Positions 45,389 through 54,853 of a DNA stretch of 64,000 nt are shown here, piece after piece. A program made the translations under genes and the position numbers. The DNA is from Deltaproteobacteria bacterium (GTDB taxonomy: Bacteria > Desulfobacterota > Desulfobacteria > Desulfobacterales > Desulfosarcinaceae): assembly GCA_021824175.1 (NCBI GenBank), contig JAKALP010000011.1:1-64000 (forward strand), written 5' to 3'. The notes below the pieces were generated by a model. That model worked only from the letters and a program-made list of their open reading frames with translations, was not told the DNA's origin and made no database searches. Within the stretch, counting starts at the first letter, position 1, and each line of letters begins with the position of its first letter.

Positions 45389-46546
45389 ATGCCAAAGATC
45401 ACAGTTTGTATTGGTTTCATTTTGCTGATCTTGGGGTGCATCGGCGCTGCCTCCGGCGTTGCTTGGGCGGAGCAGACCCAAAGCCGGCTGTGTACCCAAT
45501 TCCTGAGCAACGCCCGAAGCCTTGAAGAGCGGGGCGATTTCCCCGCGGCCCTGGAGAAGTATAAAATCGCGCTCACGGTCGACCCTTCCAGTAGCGCGGC
45601 TGAGAAAGGCCGGGCGCGGGTAAGCCGGATATTGTCTCAATCAGCGGATCATTACTACCAGTTGGGATGGCAGTACTACGAGCAAGGCAAATACGGTTTG
45701 ACCCTGAATGCTTTCTTGACCGCATTGAAATACCAACCGGACAACCCGCAGGCTTCCAAAATCCTGATATCCAGACCACTGCCCGACGGGTACGTCGACA
45801 TTGTGCATGTCATGCAGCCTGGTGAAACGCTCTCCACCATTGCCAAGGAATATTATGGGGATTACAAAAAATTTGATGTGCTCGCCCATTATAATCATAT
45901 CGATGATGCCGCCATGGTGCCAGTGGGCCAGCAAATCAGCGTGCCACAACTCTCCAGCCTGTCGCTTAGCCTGCTCATCGGCAAAGAAATTCCTTGGCCA
46001 TTGGAAGCTGCCGCCGTGGCCCAGGCCTCATGGCCGACAGAAGAGAAGCAGCGCCTTTCAGGACCCGTAACTGGGAGTCAAGACGCGGCTGATGAGCAGA
46101 TATTGGCCTATCGCAAGAGCGGCATCGATTTGTTTAAGCAGGGCAAATATACCGATGCGGTTTTTGAACTCAATAAAGTCGTTCAGGCAGCTCCCAAAGA
46201 CGCCTTGGCCCGCAACTACCTGGCCAAGGCTTATTATCAACAAGCCATGGCGGATGAAAACAACGGCAATTATCTGAAGGCCAATAAGAGTTATGAAGCC
46301 GCCCTGCGATGTGATCCGGAGTGTACCCAATGCGCTGAAAATGCCAAGCGCAGCATGGACAGATTCAAAGAGACCCACTACACTAAGGGCAATGTCCATT
46401 TCACCAAGGGAGAGCTGGCCGATGCCATGATGGAGTGGCAGATGGTGTATGATGCTGATCCCAAGTACCAAGAGGTGGAGCAAAACTTGACCAAGGCCAA
46501 ATCTCTGCTTGAAAAAATGGGAAAAATCAAGAACACAGAGGAGTAA
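45389..46546 (+). CDS. Exported TPR/LysM protein
   Basis: 385 residues. Signal peptide (about 5-27, ending VAWA-EQ). TPR-like helices at 35-125, a LysM module at about 133-180 (VHVMQPGETLSTIAKEYYG), and further TPRs from about 240 to 370 (IDLFKQGKYTDAVFELNKVV). A periplasmic glycan-bound scaffold is likely. It begins four bases after the deacetylase stop, so they are coupled; a 126-base gap separates it from the FHA gene. Confidence 0.88.
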   Translation: MPKITVCIGFILLILGCIGAASGVAWAEQTQSRLCTQFLSNARSLEERGDFPAALEKYKIALTVDPSSSAAEKGRARVSRILSQSADHYYQLGWQYYEQGKYGLTLNAFLTALKYQPDNPQASKILISRPLPDGYVDIVHVMQPGETLSTIAKEYYGDYKKFDVLAHYNHIDDAAMVPVGQQISVPQLSSLSLSLLIGKEIPWPLEAAAVAQASWPTEEKQRLSGPVTGSQDAADEQILAYRKSGIDLFKQGKYTDAVFELNKVVQAAPKDALARNYLAKAYYQQAMADENNGNYLKANKSYEAALRCDPECTQCAENAKRSMDRFKETHYTKGNVHFTKGELADAMMEWQMVYDADPKYQEVEQNLTKAKSLLEKMGKIKNTEE

Positions 46547-46672
46547 CGGCAGACCGACAATCGGGTGGGACCTGCCGGATCTCATCCTGCCCGCTGAACT
46601 GATGCGTCCATGCGCCCACTGCACTGTGCGCGGATTGGATGTGTCCTCAACCCATCAAAGGTTCAATGCCCC

Positions 46673-47620
46673 ATGACCGCTACGCCATTTATCTCCGTCC
46701 AACTGGTTCACCTCCAAGGGCCTTCCAAAGGCGAGATCCAGGATTTGGGTGACAGTGAAATCCGCATCGGCCGGCATCCCGACTGCCAGGTGAACTTTCC
46801 CAAAGATTTGACCACCCTTTCCAGAGTGCACGCCCGGATTATACGGGAAGGCAATCGCTTCAAACTGATTGACCAGAGCACCAACGGCACCTTTGTCAAT
46901 GGCCAGCGGGTGACGGAGGCCTATCTTAAAGATGGAGATGTATTGATGTTCTCCGATGGCGGGCCCAAGGTGAGCTTTCTGACCCAAACCAGCACAGCGG
47001 CGCCTGTTTCATCTAAACCGGCGCCGCCCACTGCCCGACCCGAACCCGCTGCCTCGCCGGCATTTCAGGCCCGCGCAACGACCGGCCTCGGATTTGGCGC
47101 CCCGCCGCCCACGCCCAAGCCGGCCCCAATGACGCCGCCGTCCCATGCCGCCACTCAGCCGATTTCCAGGCCAGTGCCGCCGGCGCCCGAAACCGTCAAA
47201 GCGCCCCTGGCCATTCAGTATGGGCCGGCCCTGAAATCGTTTCAAACCCTGCCCATTGTCATTGGCAGCGCGCCGGGCTGCGATTTCATCATCAGCCACC
47301 CCAATGTGGGGGATCACCACGCCCAAATCTTTTTTGCCGCCAATCAATATTGGATCAAAGATTTGACCGGCCGGGGCACCATCCTGATCAACAGCCAGCC
47401 CATCCCCGGCCAAGCAGCCCTGACTCCGGATATGCAGTTGGCCCTGAGCGACCGTGGCCCGAAATTCCGCTTTATGGCCGGCGGCCGGCTGGCGGAAATT
47501 GACGAGCCGCTGCCGGCCACACCCGCACCGTCTGCTCCGCCGCAAGCGGACCGAGCCTCTAAGGGGCCGGGCGCGACCGACTCTAAAAAAGGGAACTTCT
47601 TCAAGAAATTCTTTTCATAG
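46673..47620 (+). CDS. Double-FHA-domain protein
   Basis: 315 residues, no signal. FHA domain 1 (about 8-105) has the complete phosphothreonine-binding set: IRIGRHPDCQV, LSRVHARI, STNGTFVNG. A Pro/Ala-rich linker (about 115-190) follows. A second FHA domain (about 195-275) has lost key residues: IGSAPGCDF instead of IGR, and VGDHHAQI instead of S-x-x-H, so it probably does not bind phosphate. The tail ends basic and aromatic (KKGNFFKKFFS). FHA proteins read the phosphothreonines made by the kinase across the spacer. The 21-residue longer start is less likely. It is 46 bases upstream of the TssB-TssC-like gene. Confidence 0.9.
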   Translation: MTATPFISVQLVHLQGPSKGEIQDLGDSEIRIGRHPDCQVNFPKDLTTLSRVHARIIREGNRFKLIDQSTNGTFVNGQRVTEAYLKDGDVLMFSDGGPKVSFLTQTSTAAPVSSKPAPPTARPEPAASPAFQARATTGLGFGAPPPTPKPAPMTPPSHAATQPISRPVPPAPETVKAPLAIQYGPALKSFQTLPIVIGSAPGCDFIISHPNVGDHHAQIFFAANQYWIKDLTGRGTILINSQPIPGQAALTPDMQLALSDRGPKFRFMAGGRLAEIDEPLPATPAPSAPPQADRASKGPGATDSKKGNFFKKFFS

Positions 47621-47666
47621 TACTCCATAAGATATCTTCGACTTTCAACCCTTCCTGGAGTCTGTC

Positions 47667-49238
47667 ATGCCGATTCAGCCGCCACCCTTCAAAATACTTT
47701 GCCTGGCGCCCTTTCATCCCGACCCTGAACGGATCTGGCAAGGTCCGCCGCTGCCGGTGGATCGCTTCAACATCGATGAGGTGATCGATCAATTGCAGAT
47801 CCGCTTTTTTCTTCCATTGGATCAGCACCTGTGCCCGGCGGGTGGCATCGCGCTTCGCTTCGATACTCTCAAGTCCATGCATCCCGATGGACTGGCCAAA
47901 TCCAACGCCTACCTAAGCCGGCTGCTGCAATTGAAAGAGTATTTGAAAAATGCCCGCCGCCAAGGGGTGGGTGCGGCGCGCATCCGCGAAGAGCTGCGGC
48001 AATGGCCCGATATGCCTCCCATCGCCATCTTGGAAGATCGCCCCGCCGGCAAAGCCGCCGCGGCGGCCGGCGCCCTGGATAATCTTCTGAGCATGGTGGA
48101 TCTGCCGGGCAGTCCATCAACGCCCGCCGAAGCAATACGAGATGAGGTTCACCAAATCGATGTCATTGTCCAGCAAATCCTGGACACCGTGTTTCGCAAC
48201 CCCGGCTTCAGCCAGATGGAGCGCGCCTGGGGCGGTCTGCGATTGCTGCTGCAGCAAAGTACTTCTCAGGCGGATAGCCGAGTTTCCGCGGCTGCGATGC
48301 AGGCCGATTCCATGGAGCAGTCTCTGGAGTCCCTCACCGCCCATGTCATCAATGATCTGCCCAATGTCGTGCTGTTAGATCTGCCCTTTGACCACAGCCC
48401 CTTGGCCATGCAGCGCTTGAGCGCCGCGGCCCAATGGGCCGCCACCTTGATGGTGCCGATGGTGGCCTGGGTTCCGGTTGATTTCTTCCAGATCCAGTCG
48501 TGGCGGCAGCTCACGACCCTGCCCTTTTTGCCCCATCATTTAGACACGCCGCTGTATGCCAAGTTTTCCAAGCTCAAAGCCTCTGATGAAGGGCAGTGGC
48601 TCTGTCTGACATGCAACCGGATATTAGCCCGCTTCCCCTATGGCAAAGATAACCCACCGCGCCAAGTCGTCTTTAAAGAAAATGAAAAACCTTGGATCTC
48701 CCCGGTTTGGGCGCTGGGTGCGCTTATCACCCAAAGCGCGGAACAAACCGGGTGGCCGACTCGCTTCACTGATATCCAGCAATTCCAGCTTCTAAATCTG
48801 GCTTTGCATACACCAGATGATTCGGACCCCGCCGCCACCGAAGTACTTCTGGCCCGCGACCGGCTGGATCAGCTGTCACGCGCCGGGTTCACGCCCCTGT
48901 CTTCTGAACAGGGGCGCGATTTAGCCTTTTGCCCCAAAGCGGTCACCATCAACGGCAATTCTTTGGCGTTTCAACTGCTGCTCAGCCTGACTACCCAGTT
49001 TATATTATGGTGCAAAGATCATCTGCCAGCGCAGCTCGGCCCCGATGAGTTGCGACATCAACTGGAAGAAGCTCTGAGGCAGTTCAGCGCCCGGAGCAAG
49101 CCCCCGGGATTTGAAAAGATTGCGGTGAGCACCGATGTTGCCAACCCCGAGGGAAGAATTCCGGTACACTTTGTCTTAACACCGCATCCATCCGTGCTGC
49201 CTGGCAATCAGGTGATTGAATTGCGGATGGACTGGTAA
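47667..49238 (+). CDS. TssB-TssC-like fused contractile sheath protein
   Basis: 523 residues from an ATG with GGAG nine bases upstream. Residues about 5-110 look like TssB/VipA: PFKILCLAPFHPDPERIW, the FNIDEVIDQLQIRFFL segment, LRFDTLKSMHPDGLAKSNAY and LLQLKEYL. From about 165 it reads like TssC/VipB: VQQILDTVFRNPGFSQMERA WGGLR; then a shortened core with PMVAWVPVDFF; ILARFPYG; VWALGALITQS; EVLLARDRLDQLSRAGFTPL; and a terminal domain with FVLTPH. In ordinary type VI systems these are two genes (about 165 and 500 residues) forming the contractile sheath. The fusion is compact and I know of no described example. No other sheath-system gene is in the window. Its tail overlaps the next gene, convergent, by 31 bases. 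Confidence 0.78.
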   Translation: MPIQPPPFKILCLAPFHPDPERIWQGPPLPVDRFNIDEVIDQLQIRFFLPLDQHLCPAGGIALRFDTLKSMHPDGLAKSNAYLSRLLQLKEYLKNARRQGVGAARIREELRQWPDMPPIAILEDRPAGKAAAAAGALDNLLSMVDLPGSPSTPAEAIRDEVHQIDVIVQQILDTVFRNPGFSQMERAWGGLRLLLQQSTSQADSRVSAAAMQADSMEQSLESLTAHVINDLPNVVLLDLPFDHSPLAMQRLSAAAQWAATLMVPMVAWVPVDFFQIQSWRQLTTLPFLPHHLDTPLYAKFSKLKASDEGQWLCLTCNRILARFPYGKDNPPRQVVFKENEKPWISPVWALGALITQSAEQTGWPTRFTDIQQFQLLNLALHTPDDSDPAATEVLLARDRLDQLSRAGFTPLSSEQGRDLAFCPKAVTINGNSLAFQLLLSLTTQFILWCKDHLPAQLGPDELRHQLEEALRQFSARSKPPGFEKIAVSTDVANPEGRIPVHFVLTPHPSVLPGNQVIELRMDW

Positions 49239-50464
49239 TCGCACTCACGGGCATTGACACGCATCGTAAGCTCTTCCTCGATCTGACTGCCATCGGCGTA
49301 CAATACTTCCGCCAAGGTCCGCACGGCCATAGTAAGATGTTCTTCATCCGCCATGGTGAAATTCAAACGCATGGTTTCCAGTCCGTGTCCGGGTTGGGCG
49401 AAGAAGAATTTGCCCGGCACAAAGGCCACCTTGCGTTTCACTGCCCGGCAGTAAATTTCTTCCATATCAGTGCCCATCCGGCCCCGCAGCCAGATAAACA
49501 TCCCCCCCTCGGGCTTTGACCAGCCGCACTCCGCCGGCATGTAGCGGGCCAAGGCATCGAGCATGGCGTCCCGCCGGGGGCGATAGAGGGATAGAATTCG
49601 GGGCAAATGGTCGGCCATGTGCCCGCCGCTAATATACTCCGCGGCCATAGCCTGATTGAAAGTACTGGTATGCAGGTCGATGCCCTGCTTGGCCACCACC
49701 AGCCAATCTTGAATCGGCTTGGGCGCCACGCAATACCCGATGCGCAAGCCTGGCGCGAACACTTTGGACAGGGTGCCGACATAGATGACGTGCTCTGGTG
49801 CCATGCTCTTTATCGACGGGACTGACTCGCCGTCATACCGCAAAGCGCTGTAAGGATCATCTTCCACGAGAAGAACATCATACTTCTGGATTAAATGCGC
49901 GATGGCGCGTCGGCGGTGCTCGAGGATGGTCCGACCAGTTGGATTTTGAAAGGTCGGCACCAGGTAGAGAAACTGGATTGGCTGCCGGCGTAGCAGATCT
50001 TCCAACGCCTCGGGGATCAAACCCTGGTCGTCTGTCGGCACGCAGACCCATCGCGGCTCATAGGGCCGAAAGGCCTGCAATGCGCCCACATAGGTCGGGG
50101 CCTCCACCGCCACTCCATCTCCTTTGGAAATCAGCACCAGACCAAGGGCATCCAGCGCGCCCTGGGAGCCGCTGGTGATCAAAATATGGCTGGCCGAAGC
50201 TTGAATTCCCTGCATGGCGAGGTGATCCGCCAGAGCCTGGCGCAACGGCCCAAAACCTTCGGTGGCATCGTACTGCAAGGCCGCGGCGCCGTATTTGGTG
50301 AGCACGCTATCGGTCAATTGCCGCACAATGGTCAGGGGGAAACTCTGAGGCGCGGGGATGCCGCCGGCCAGCGACACCATGCCGGGTTGTGAGACCACTT
50401 TCAAGATTTCGCGTATGGCGTTAACGCCCATCTGCCGAGTTCTTCCAGCAAAAACGGTGTGCAT
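49208..50464 (-). CDS. PLP-dependent aminotransferase (class I, LysN/2-aminoadipate type)
   Basis: 418 residues. Fold type I, with MVSLAGGIPAPQSFP, LITSGSQGALD, VPTFQNPTGRTI (substrate Asn-Pro), VEDDPYSALRYDG, and the PLP Lys in GTLSKVFAPGLRIGY, matching the 2-aminoadipate / aromatic aminotransferase subfamily. It probably interconverts an amino acid and its 2-oxo acid, using 2-oxoglutarate. The last ~20 residues extend beyond the common length; the 3' end overlaps the TssB-TssC-like gene tail to tail. It is divergently transcribed from the MocR regulator. Confidence 0.9.
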   Translation of the reverse strand: MHTVFAGRTRQMGVNAIREILKVVSQPGMVSLAGGIPAPQSFPLTIVRQLTDSVLTKYGAAALQYDATEGFGPLRQALADHLAMQGIQASASHILITSGSQGALDALGLVLISKGDGVAVEAPTYVGALQAFRPYEPRWVCVPTDDQGLIPEALEDLLRRQPIQFLYLVPTFQNPTGRTILEHRRRAIAHLIQKYDVLLVEDDPYSALRYDGESVPSIKSMAPEHVIYVGTLSKVFAPGLRIGYCVAPKPIQDWLVVAKQGIDLHTSTFNQAMAAEYISGGHMADHLPRILSLYRPRRDAMLDALARYMPAECGWSKPEGGMFIWLRGRMGTDMEEIYCRAVKRKVAFVPGKFFFAQPGHGLETMRLNFTMADEEHLTMAVRTLAEVLYADGSQIEEELTMRVNARECDYQSIRNSIT

Positions 50465-50605
50465 AGGTCACCCTCAATTCCAGGTTTCAGGTTCGGATTG
50501 CACGAGCGATCCACGTGTGATCCATTGCTTGATGTTAACAACTTTGATAAATAATAACAGATACAGAATTTAGAATTTTTTTGCATAACAGATGAGGTCT
50601 AACCA
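50465..50605. promoter_or_regulatory. Divergent promoter region between aminotransferase and MocR
   Basis: A 141-base A/T-rich spacer between the two start codons. The direct repeat GCGATCCACGTGTGATCCA (about 50506-50524) is a candidate MocR site, since MocR proteins usually bind direct repeats beside their own gene. Confidence 0.4.
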
Positions 50606-52054
50606 TTGGTCGCCCTGCAACCGATACCCGCCAGCGAAGGATTTCGTTATCTGGCCCTGGCGCAAACGCTCGAAAGCAGTATTCGCGACGGCACTTTCCG
50701 CGCCGGCGAACGACTGCCTTCCATCCGTGAGCTGCACCACAAGACCCGTCTGAGCATATCTACTGTTTACCAGGCACTGATCGAGCTTGAAAAACGGGGA
50801 CTGATCGATCCACGTCCCAAATCCGGTTATTATGTCAAACCGTTGCTTGAAAATATCCTGCCCTCGCCCCAAACCCGGTCCCCGCGCGTCACGCCCAGCA
50901 AGGTCACCATCAACAACCTGGCTTTCGCCGTACTGGAGGCCATGGGCGATCCAGACATCCTTCAGCTTGGCGGGTCGGTCATGGCACCGGGATTGATGCC
51001 CGTTAAAGCGCTGGCCCAGAGCCTCAAAACCACAGCCATGGAGAAACTGGCCGCCTTGATGGCAGTATATGAACACCCCATGGGTCATATCGGGTTGCGC
51101 CGTCAGATCGCCCAGCGGCACATGGAAGTATTAAAGGACGTTAGCGCGGAAGATATATTGACCACCAACGGTTGTTTCGAAGCCGTCGCCATGGGCTTGC
51201 AGGCTGTGGCCGCCAAGGGGGATATTATTGTGGTGGAGTCTCCGACCTTCCCTTGGTATCTGCAATTGATCGAAGACTTGGGCATGCTGGCATTGGAAAT
51301 TCCCACCGATCCAAAAGAGGGGATCGACTTGGACGCGTTACAGCAAGCCTTGGCGCGCAATCCCGTCAAGGCCTGCATCTTCAACACCAATTTCCAAAAT
51401 CCGCTGGGTTTTCTGCCCAGCGACGAAAAAAAGCGGGCCTTGGTGAAACTGCTCAACGCCAAAGAGATCCCGGTGATCGAAGATGATATCTACGCTGAAC
51501 TCTACTTCGGCCGCTCACGCCCGATTCCGTTGAAAGCATTTGACACCAAGGGGTTGGTGCTTTACTGCGGTTCCTTTTCAAAGACCGTGTCGCCGGGGTT
51601 ACGCGTGGGCTGGTGCATGCCGGGAATTTTTATTGAAAAAGTCAAACGGTTAAAACTCTATGTCTCTATCTCTTCCCCTACCCTTACCCAGGAAGTATTG
51701 AGCCAATACATGCAAAAGGGCAATTTTGATCGTCATCTACGCAAGCTGCGCACCACGCTGCAGCGCCAGATGGCGGATATGACCCTGGCCATTGCCCGCT
51801 ATTTCCCCGAGGGTACGCGCATGTCAACCCCCCAGGGAGGATTGACCCTCTGGGTGCAACTCAAGGAAGGCGTGGACAGCCTCGAACTGTTCCGCCGGGC
51901 GCTGGAGGCCAAGATTGCAGTGTTTCCAGGCGTCATCTGCGCCAACAGCGATGCGTATCGCCACTGTATTCGAATCAGCTGCGGCTTACCTTATGATCAT
52001 AGACTGGACCAAGGCTTACAAACCCTGGCTCGAATTGTACGTTCATTTTACTAG
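50606..52054 (+). CDS. MocR-family regulator (GntR HTH + aminotransferase domain)
   Basis: 482 residues. The N-terminal GntR winged helix (about 12-80: ESSIRDGTFRAGERLPSIRE, LSISTVYQALIELEKRGL) is fused to a class I aminotransferase-like domain (ILTTNGCFEAV, TNFQNPLGFLP, VIEDDIYAELYFG, and the PLP-Lys motif CGSFSKTVSPGLRVGW). MocR proteins sense PLP or amino acids and control a divergent gene, here most likely the aminotransferase. The start is a TTG at 50606, with GAGGT about 8 bases upstream; the nearby ATG (50592) is out of frame. Family length agrees. Confidence 0.9.
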   Translation: MVALQPIPASEGFRYLALAQTLESSIRDGTFRAGERLPSIRELHHKTRLSISTVYQALIELEKRGLIDPRPKSGYYVKPLLENILPSPQTRSPRVTPSKVTINNLAFAVLEAMGDPDILQLGGSVMAPGLMPVKALAQSLKTTAMEKLAALMAVYEHPMGHIGLRRQIAQRHMEVLKDVSAEDILTTNGCFEAVAMGLQAVAAKGDIIVVESPTFPWYLQLIEDLGMLALEIPTDPKEGIDLDALQQALARNPVKACIFNTNFQNPLGFLPSDEKKRALVKLLNAKEIPVIEDDIYAELYFGRSRPIPLKAFDTKGLVLYCGSFSKTVSPGLRVGWCMPGIFIEKVKRLKLYVSISSPTLTQEVLSQYMQKGNFDRHLRKLRTTLQRQMADMTLAIARYFPEGTRMSTPQGGLTLWVQLKEGVDSLELFRRALEAKIAVFPGVICANSDAYRHCIRISCGLPYDHRLDQGLQTLARIVRSFY

Positions 52055-52079
52055 TACAATTAGAAAAGAAGGCACCCAT

Positions 52080-53060
52080 ATGAAGATCAGTGAAATCGGA
52101 GGAGAATTTGCCCTCATTGAACGCTTGGCCGCCATTGCACCCGGTCAAGGTCCGGAAGTAATCAAAGGAATCGGCGATGATGCGGCGGTGCTGCGCGTTG
52201 GGCCGGAGCCTGCGCCCTATTTGCTGGTCACTACCGATATTCTGGTGGAGGATCAGCATTTCAAACGGGCATGGTCAACCCCATATCAAATCGGGCGCAA
52301 GGCCGCTGAATGCAACGTCAGCGACATTGCCGCCATGGGCGGGCGGCCCCAATGGATGTTTGTCTCCATCGTGCTGCCCCATGATGCTCAAGTGGAGTGG
52401 GTCGAAGATCTCTACCGCGGCATGGGCGATTCGTGCCAAACGCATAATATCCTCTTACTGGGCGGTGACACCACCCAGGGCGCGTCGGCCGCCATTAACA
52501 TTACCTTGATTGGCTGGGCCACCCCCGACCAACTTTGCATGCGCGCTGACGCCCAGCCCGGCGATATGCTGGTGGTCACCGGCCCCTTGGGCGCATCCGC
52601 GGCTGCCTTGGCCCTGCTCAACAGCGGCGAGAAACCGTCGGATTATCTTCTTCAAAAGCATTTGACGCCCAACTGCCGCCTGGATATATCCAGCCAAATC
52701 GCGCCCCTGGCCAACGCCATGATCGATATCAGCGATGGCCTGGGCTCGGAAGTGCGCCACATCTGCAAGCAAAGTCAGGTAGGCGCCCAAATTAATGCCG
52801 CAGCCATCCCTATCCATGACGATGTGCGAGCCACGGCCCGCAAGCTGGGAGTTGATCCTTTGCAATGGGCCCTTAGCGGCGGTGAAGACTTCGAAATACT
52901 CTTTTCTATTTCGCCCGCGAATTGGGAAGAATTAAAGAAGAAGCAATTGGTCTGCTATCCGGTAGGAATGGTGACCAGCCATTCTGGCACGATTGTGTTG
53001 CAATCCGCTGAAGGAAAAATCTTGCCTTTGCCCGGCGGCTTTGACCACTTCAGGGAATAA
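52080..53060 (+). CDS. thiL: Thiamine-monophosphate kinase
   Basis: Phosphorylates thiamine monophosphate to the active diphosphate with ATP. 326 residues. Signatures: SEIGGEFALIERL, GIGDDAAVL (metal Asp), VTTDILVEDQHF, AAECNVSDIAAMGGRP, LLGGDTTQG, and the closing ISDGLGSEVRHI and LSGGEDFEILF. The ATG at 52080 follows AAGAAGG. It is 25 bases after the MocR stop, so it may be in that operon, and it feeds the ThDP needed by transketolase elsewhere in the window. Confidence 0.96.
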   Translation: MKISEIGGEFALIERLAAIAPGQGPEVIKGIGDDAAVLRVGPEPAPYLLVTTDILVEDQHFKRAWSTPYQIGRKAAECNVSDIAAMGGRPQWMFVSIVLPHDAQVEWVEDLYRGMGDSCQTHNILLLGGDTTQGASAAINITLIGWATPDQLCMRADAQPGDMLVVTGPLGASAAALALLNSGEKPSDYLLQKHLTPNCRLDISSQIAPLANAMIDISDGLGSEVRHICKQSQVGAQINAAAIPIHDDVRATARKLGVDPLQWALSGGEDFEILFSISPANWEELKKKQLVCYPVGMVTSHSGTIVLQSAEGKILPLPGGFDHFRE

Positions 53061-53098
53061 TCTTACTTCGATTAAAAAGTATTTCAAATTTGTAGAGC

Positions 53099-53128
53099 AA
53101 AAAAATGAAAGCCTACATCGTCAGGCTT
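53099..53128 (-). terminator. Rho-independent terminator of the DEAD-box helicase
   Basis: On the reverse strand AAGCCT (53123-53128) pairs with AGGCTT (53109-53114), followed by TCATTTTTTT. The stem includes the stop codon region of the gene. Confidence 0.65.
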
Positions 53129-54791
53129 CGCTCTTCTGGCCTTGGTTTGCGCTCTCCTTGGGCGGCCGCTTGCTCCGGCCGCGCGGCGGTCTCTTACGCT
53201 CGGATGGTCCGCTCTTTGGCCGCTCCGAGCCGCTGCCGCGTTTAGTGCGCGGTGCGCCTGAACGCGAGTGGGGGCGGCGCTTCTTGTCCGTGCCTTCGGC
53301 GCCGGTGCTTTCCGTGGCACGCGGTTTACGTTTGGCGGGTGGGGGTGGCGGCGGTGGCGTCATCCACTCCTCTTCGGGCTGCACACAGGCGAGTTTGCGG
53401 CCGATAAAGGTTTCGATATTGGGAATATAAAAGCTGTCCTCTTCGTCGGCGAAGCTGATGGATGTTCCAGTGGCGCCGGCGCGGCCGGTGCGGCCGATAC
53501 GGTGCACGTAATCTTCGGCATCTCTGGGCAGTGTGTAGTTGATGACATGAGCCATGCCTTCAATATGAATGCCCCGCCCAGCCACATCGGTGGCTACCAG
53601 CACTCTGATTTTGCCGGCTTTGAAATCTTCCAGCGTGCGGATGCGGGCCCGCTGGCGGACATCACCGGACAACACGGCGCAATCAATCTGATAACGGGTG
53701 AAGAGATCGGCCAGCTTGCGGGTTTCATCCTTACGGTTGCAGAATACCAGCACACGCTCAAGGTTGCTCCGGGTGATGATGTTATAGAGTAAAATATACT
53801 TCTCTTCGCGTGTGACGATATATATGATCTGCTCCACGGTATCCACCGCCACCTGCTTGGGCTGAATTTCTACCGTGATGGGATCGGTGGTCCATTGGGA
53901 AGCCAGACGGGTCACCTCGGGCGTCAAGGTAGCGCTGAAAAGCAAAGTCTGACGCTTGGTCTTGTGGGGCGTGGCCAATACGATCTTGCGCACGTCGGGG
54001 ATAAATCCCATATCGAGCATGCGGTCGGCTTCGTCGATGATCAGGATCTCCACGTTTCCCAGGCGCACGTCGCCCTGGCGTTTGAAATCCAGCAGTCGTC
54101 CGGGCGTGGCCACCACGATATCAATTTTAGACTGCGCCAAAAGCCGACGCTGTTTTTCGTAGTCCATGCCGCCGAAGACGCTCACAATAGTCAACTGGGT
54201 GTATTTGGACAGCAGGCGCGCCTCTTCGGCGATCTGAAGCACCAATTCGCGGGTTGGCGCCAGCACCAGCACACGCGGCTCGCCTTTGGAAGATTTCTCC
54301 ACCAGCGGTTTGCCGAGCAAGTGGGTGATGACCGTGATCAAAAAAGCCGCGGTCTTGCCGGTGCCGGTTTGAGCCCGGCCGGTGGCATCTTTGCCCTTCA
54401 AGGTACTGGGAAGAATTTCGGCTTGAATGGGCGTGCAGTATTGGAATCCCAAATCAGAAATCGCATGCATGACCGGTATGGGCAGATCGAAATCATGGAA
54501 TCTAACCTGGCCCTCAACCGGCGCCACGTCAAAGAGGGCGGGATCCCACGATGGGACTTGGGGTTGAGCCGCGGCGATCTGGTTGCCCCCTTCTCTATCC
54601 GTGGCGCGCCGACGGCGACGGTTGCGGTTGTTGCCTTCAGCACGTTCAGCCGGCGGGAGGGATTCGCTTTTCTCGGAAGCCGGCCGATCGAGCGGATCGC
54701 CGGAGCACTGACTCTCAGGAGTCGATTGTGGAATACTTCTTTTTTGAAAAAAACCGATTTTGTTTAATAACGACTTAATTAATTGTATCAA
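53121..54791 (-). CDS. DEAD-box ATP-dependent RNA helicase (RhlB/RhlE type)
   Basis: 556 residues. N-terminal ~95 residues are low-complexity and Arg-rich. The two RecA domains follow: Q motif [19 protein letters not shown], Walker [22 protein letters not shown] (DEAD box), SAT in [10 protein letters not shown], and [10 protein letters not shown]. The tail (about 475-556) is a strongly basic Lys/Arg/Pro/Ser region for RNA binding. It unwinds RNA duplexes, and probably aids ribosome assembly or mRNA decay at low temperature. Whether it is RhlB, RhlE or another paralogue cannot be settled by eye. Confidence 0.93.
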   Translation of the reverse strand: MIQLIKSLLNKIGFFQKRSIPQSTPESQCSGDPLDRPASEKSESLPPAERAEGNNRNRRRRRATDREGGNQIAAAQPQVPSWDPALFDVAPVEGQVRFHDFDLPIPVMHAISDLGFQYCTPIQAEILPSTLKGKDATGRAQTGTGKTAAFLITVITHLLGKPLVEKSSKGEPRVLVLAPTRELVLQIAEEARLLSKYTQLTIVSVFGGMDYEKQRRLLAQSKIDIVVATPGRLLDFKRQGDVRLGNVEILIIDEADRMLDMGFIPDVRKIVLATPHKTKRQTLLFSATLTPEVTRLASQWTTDPITVEIQPKQVAVDTVEQIIYIVTREEKYILLYNIITRSNLERVLVFCNRKDETRKLADLFTRYQIDCAVLSGDVRQRARIRTLEDFKAGKIRVLVATDVAGRGIHIEGMAHVINYTLPRDAEDYVHRIGRTGRAGATGTSISFADEEDSFYIPNIETFIGRKLACVQPEEEWMTPPPPPPPAKRKPRATESTGAEGTDKKRRPHSRSGAPRTKRGSGSERPKSGPSERKRPPRGRSKRPPKESANQGQKSEA

Positions 54792-54853
54792 CGTCCGCTT
54801 CTTTCTCTGTCGATCTTTGCAAACCCTTTTGGATATAGCAAAACCATTAGTTG

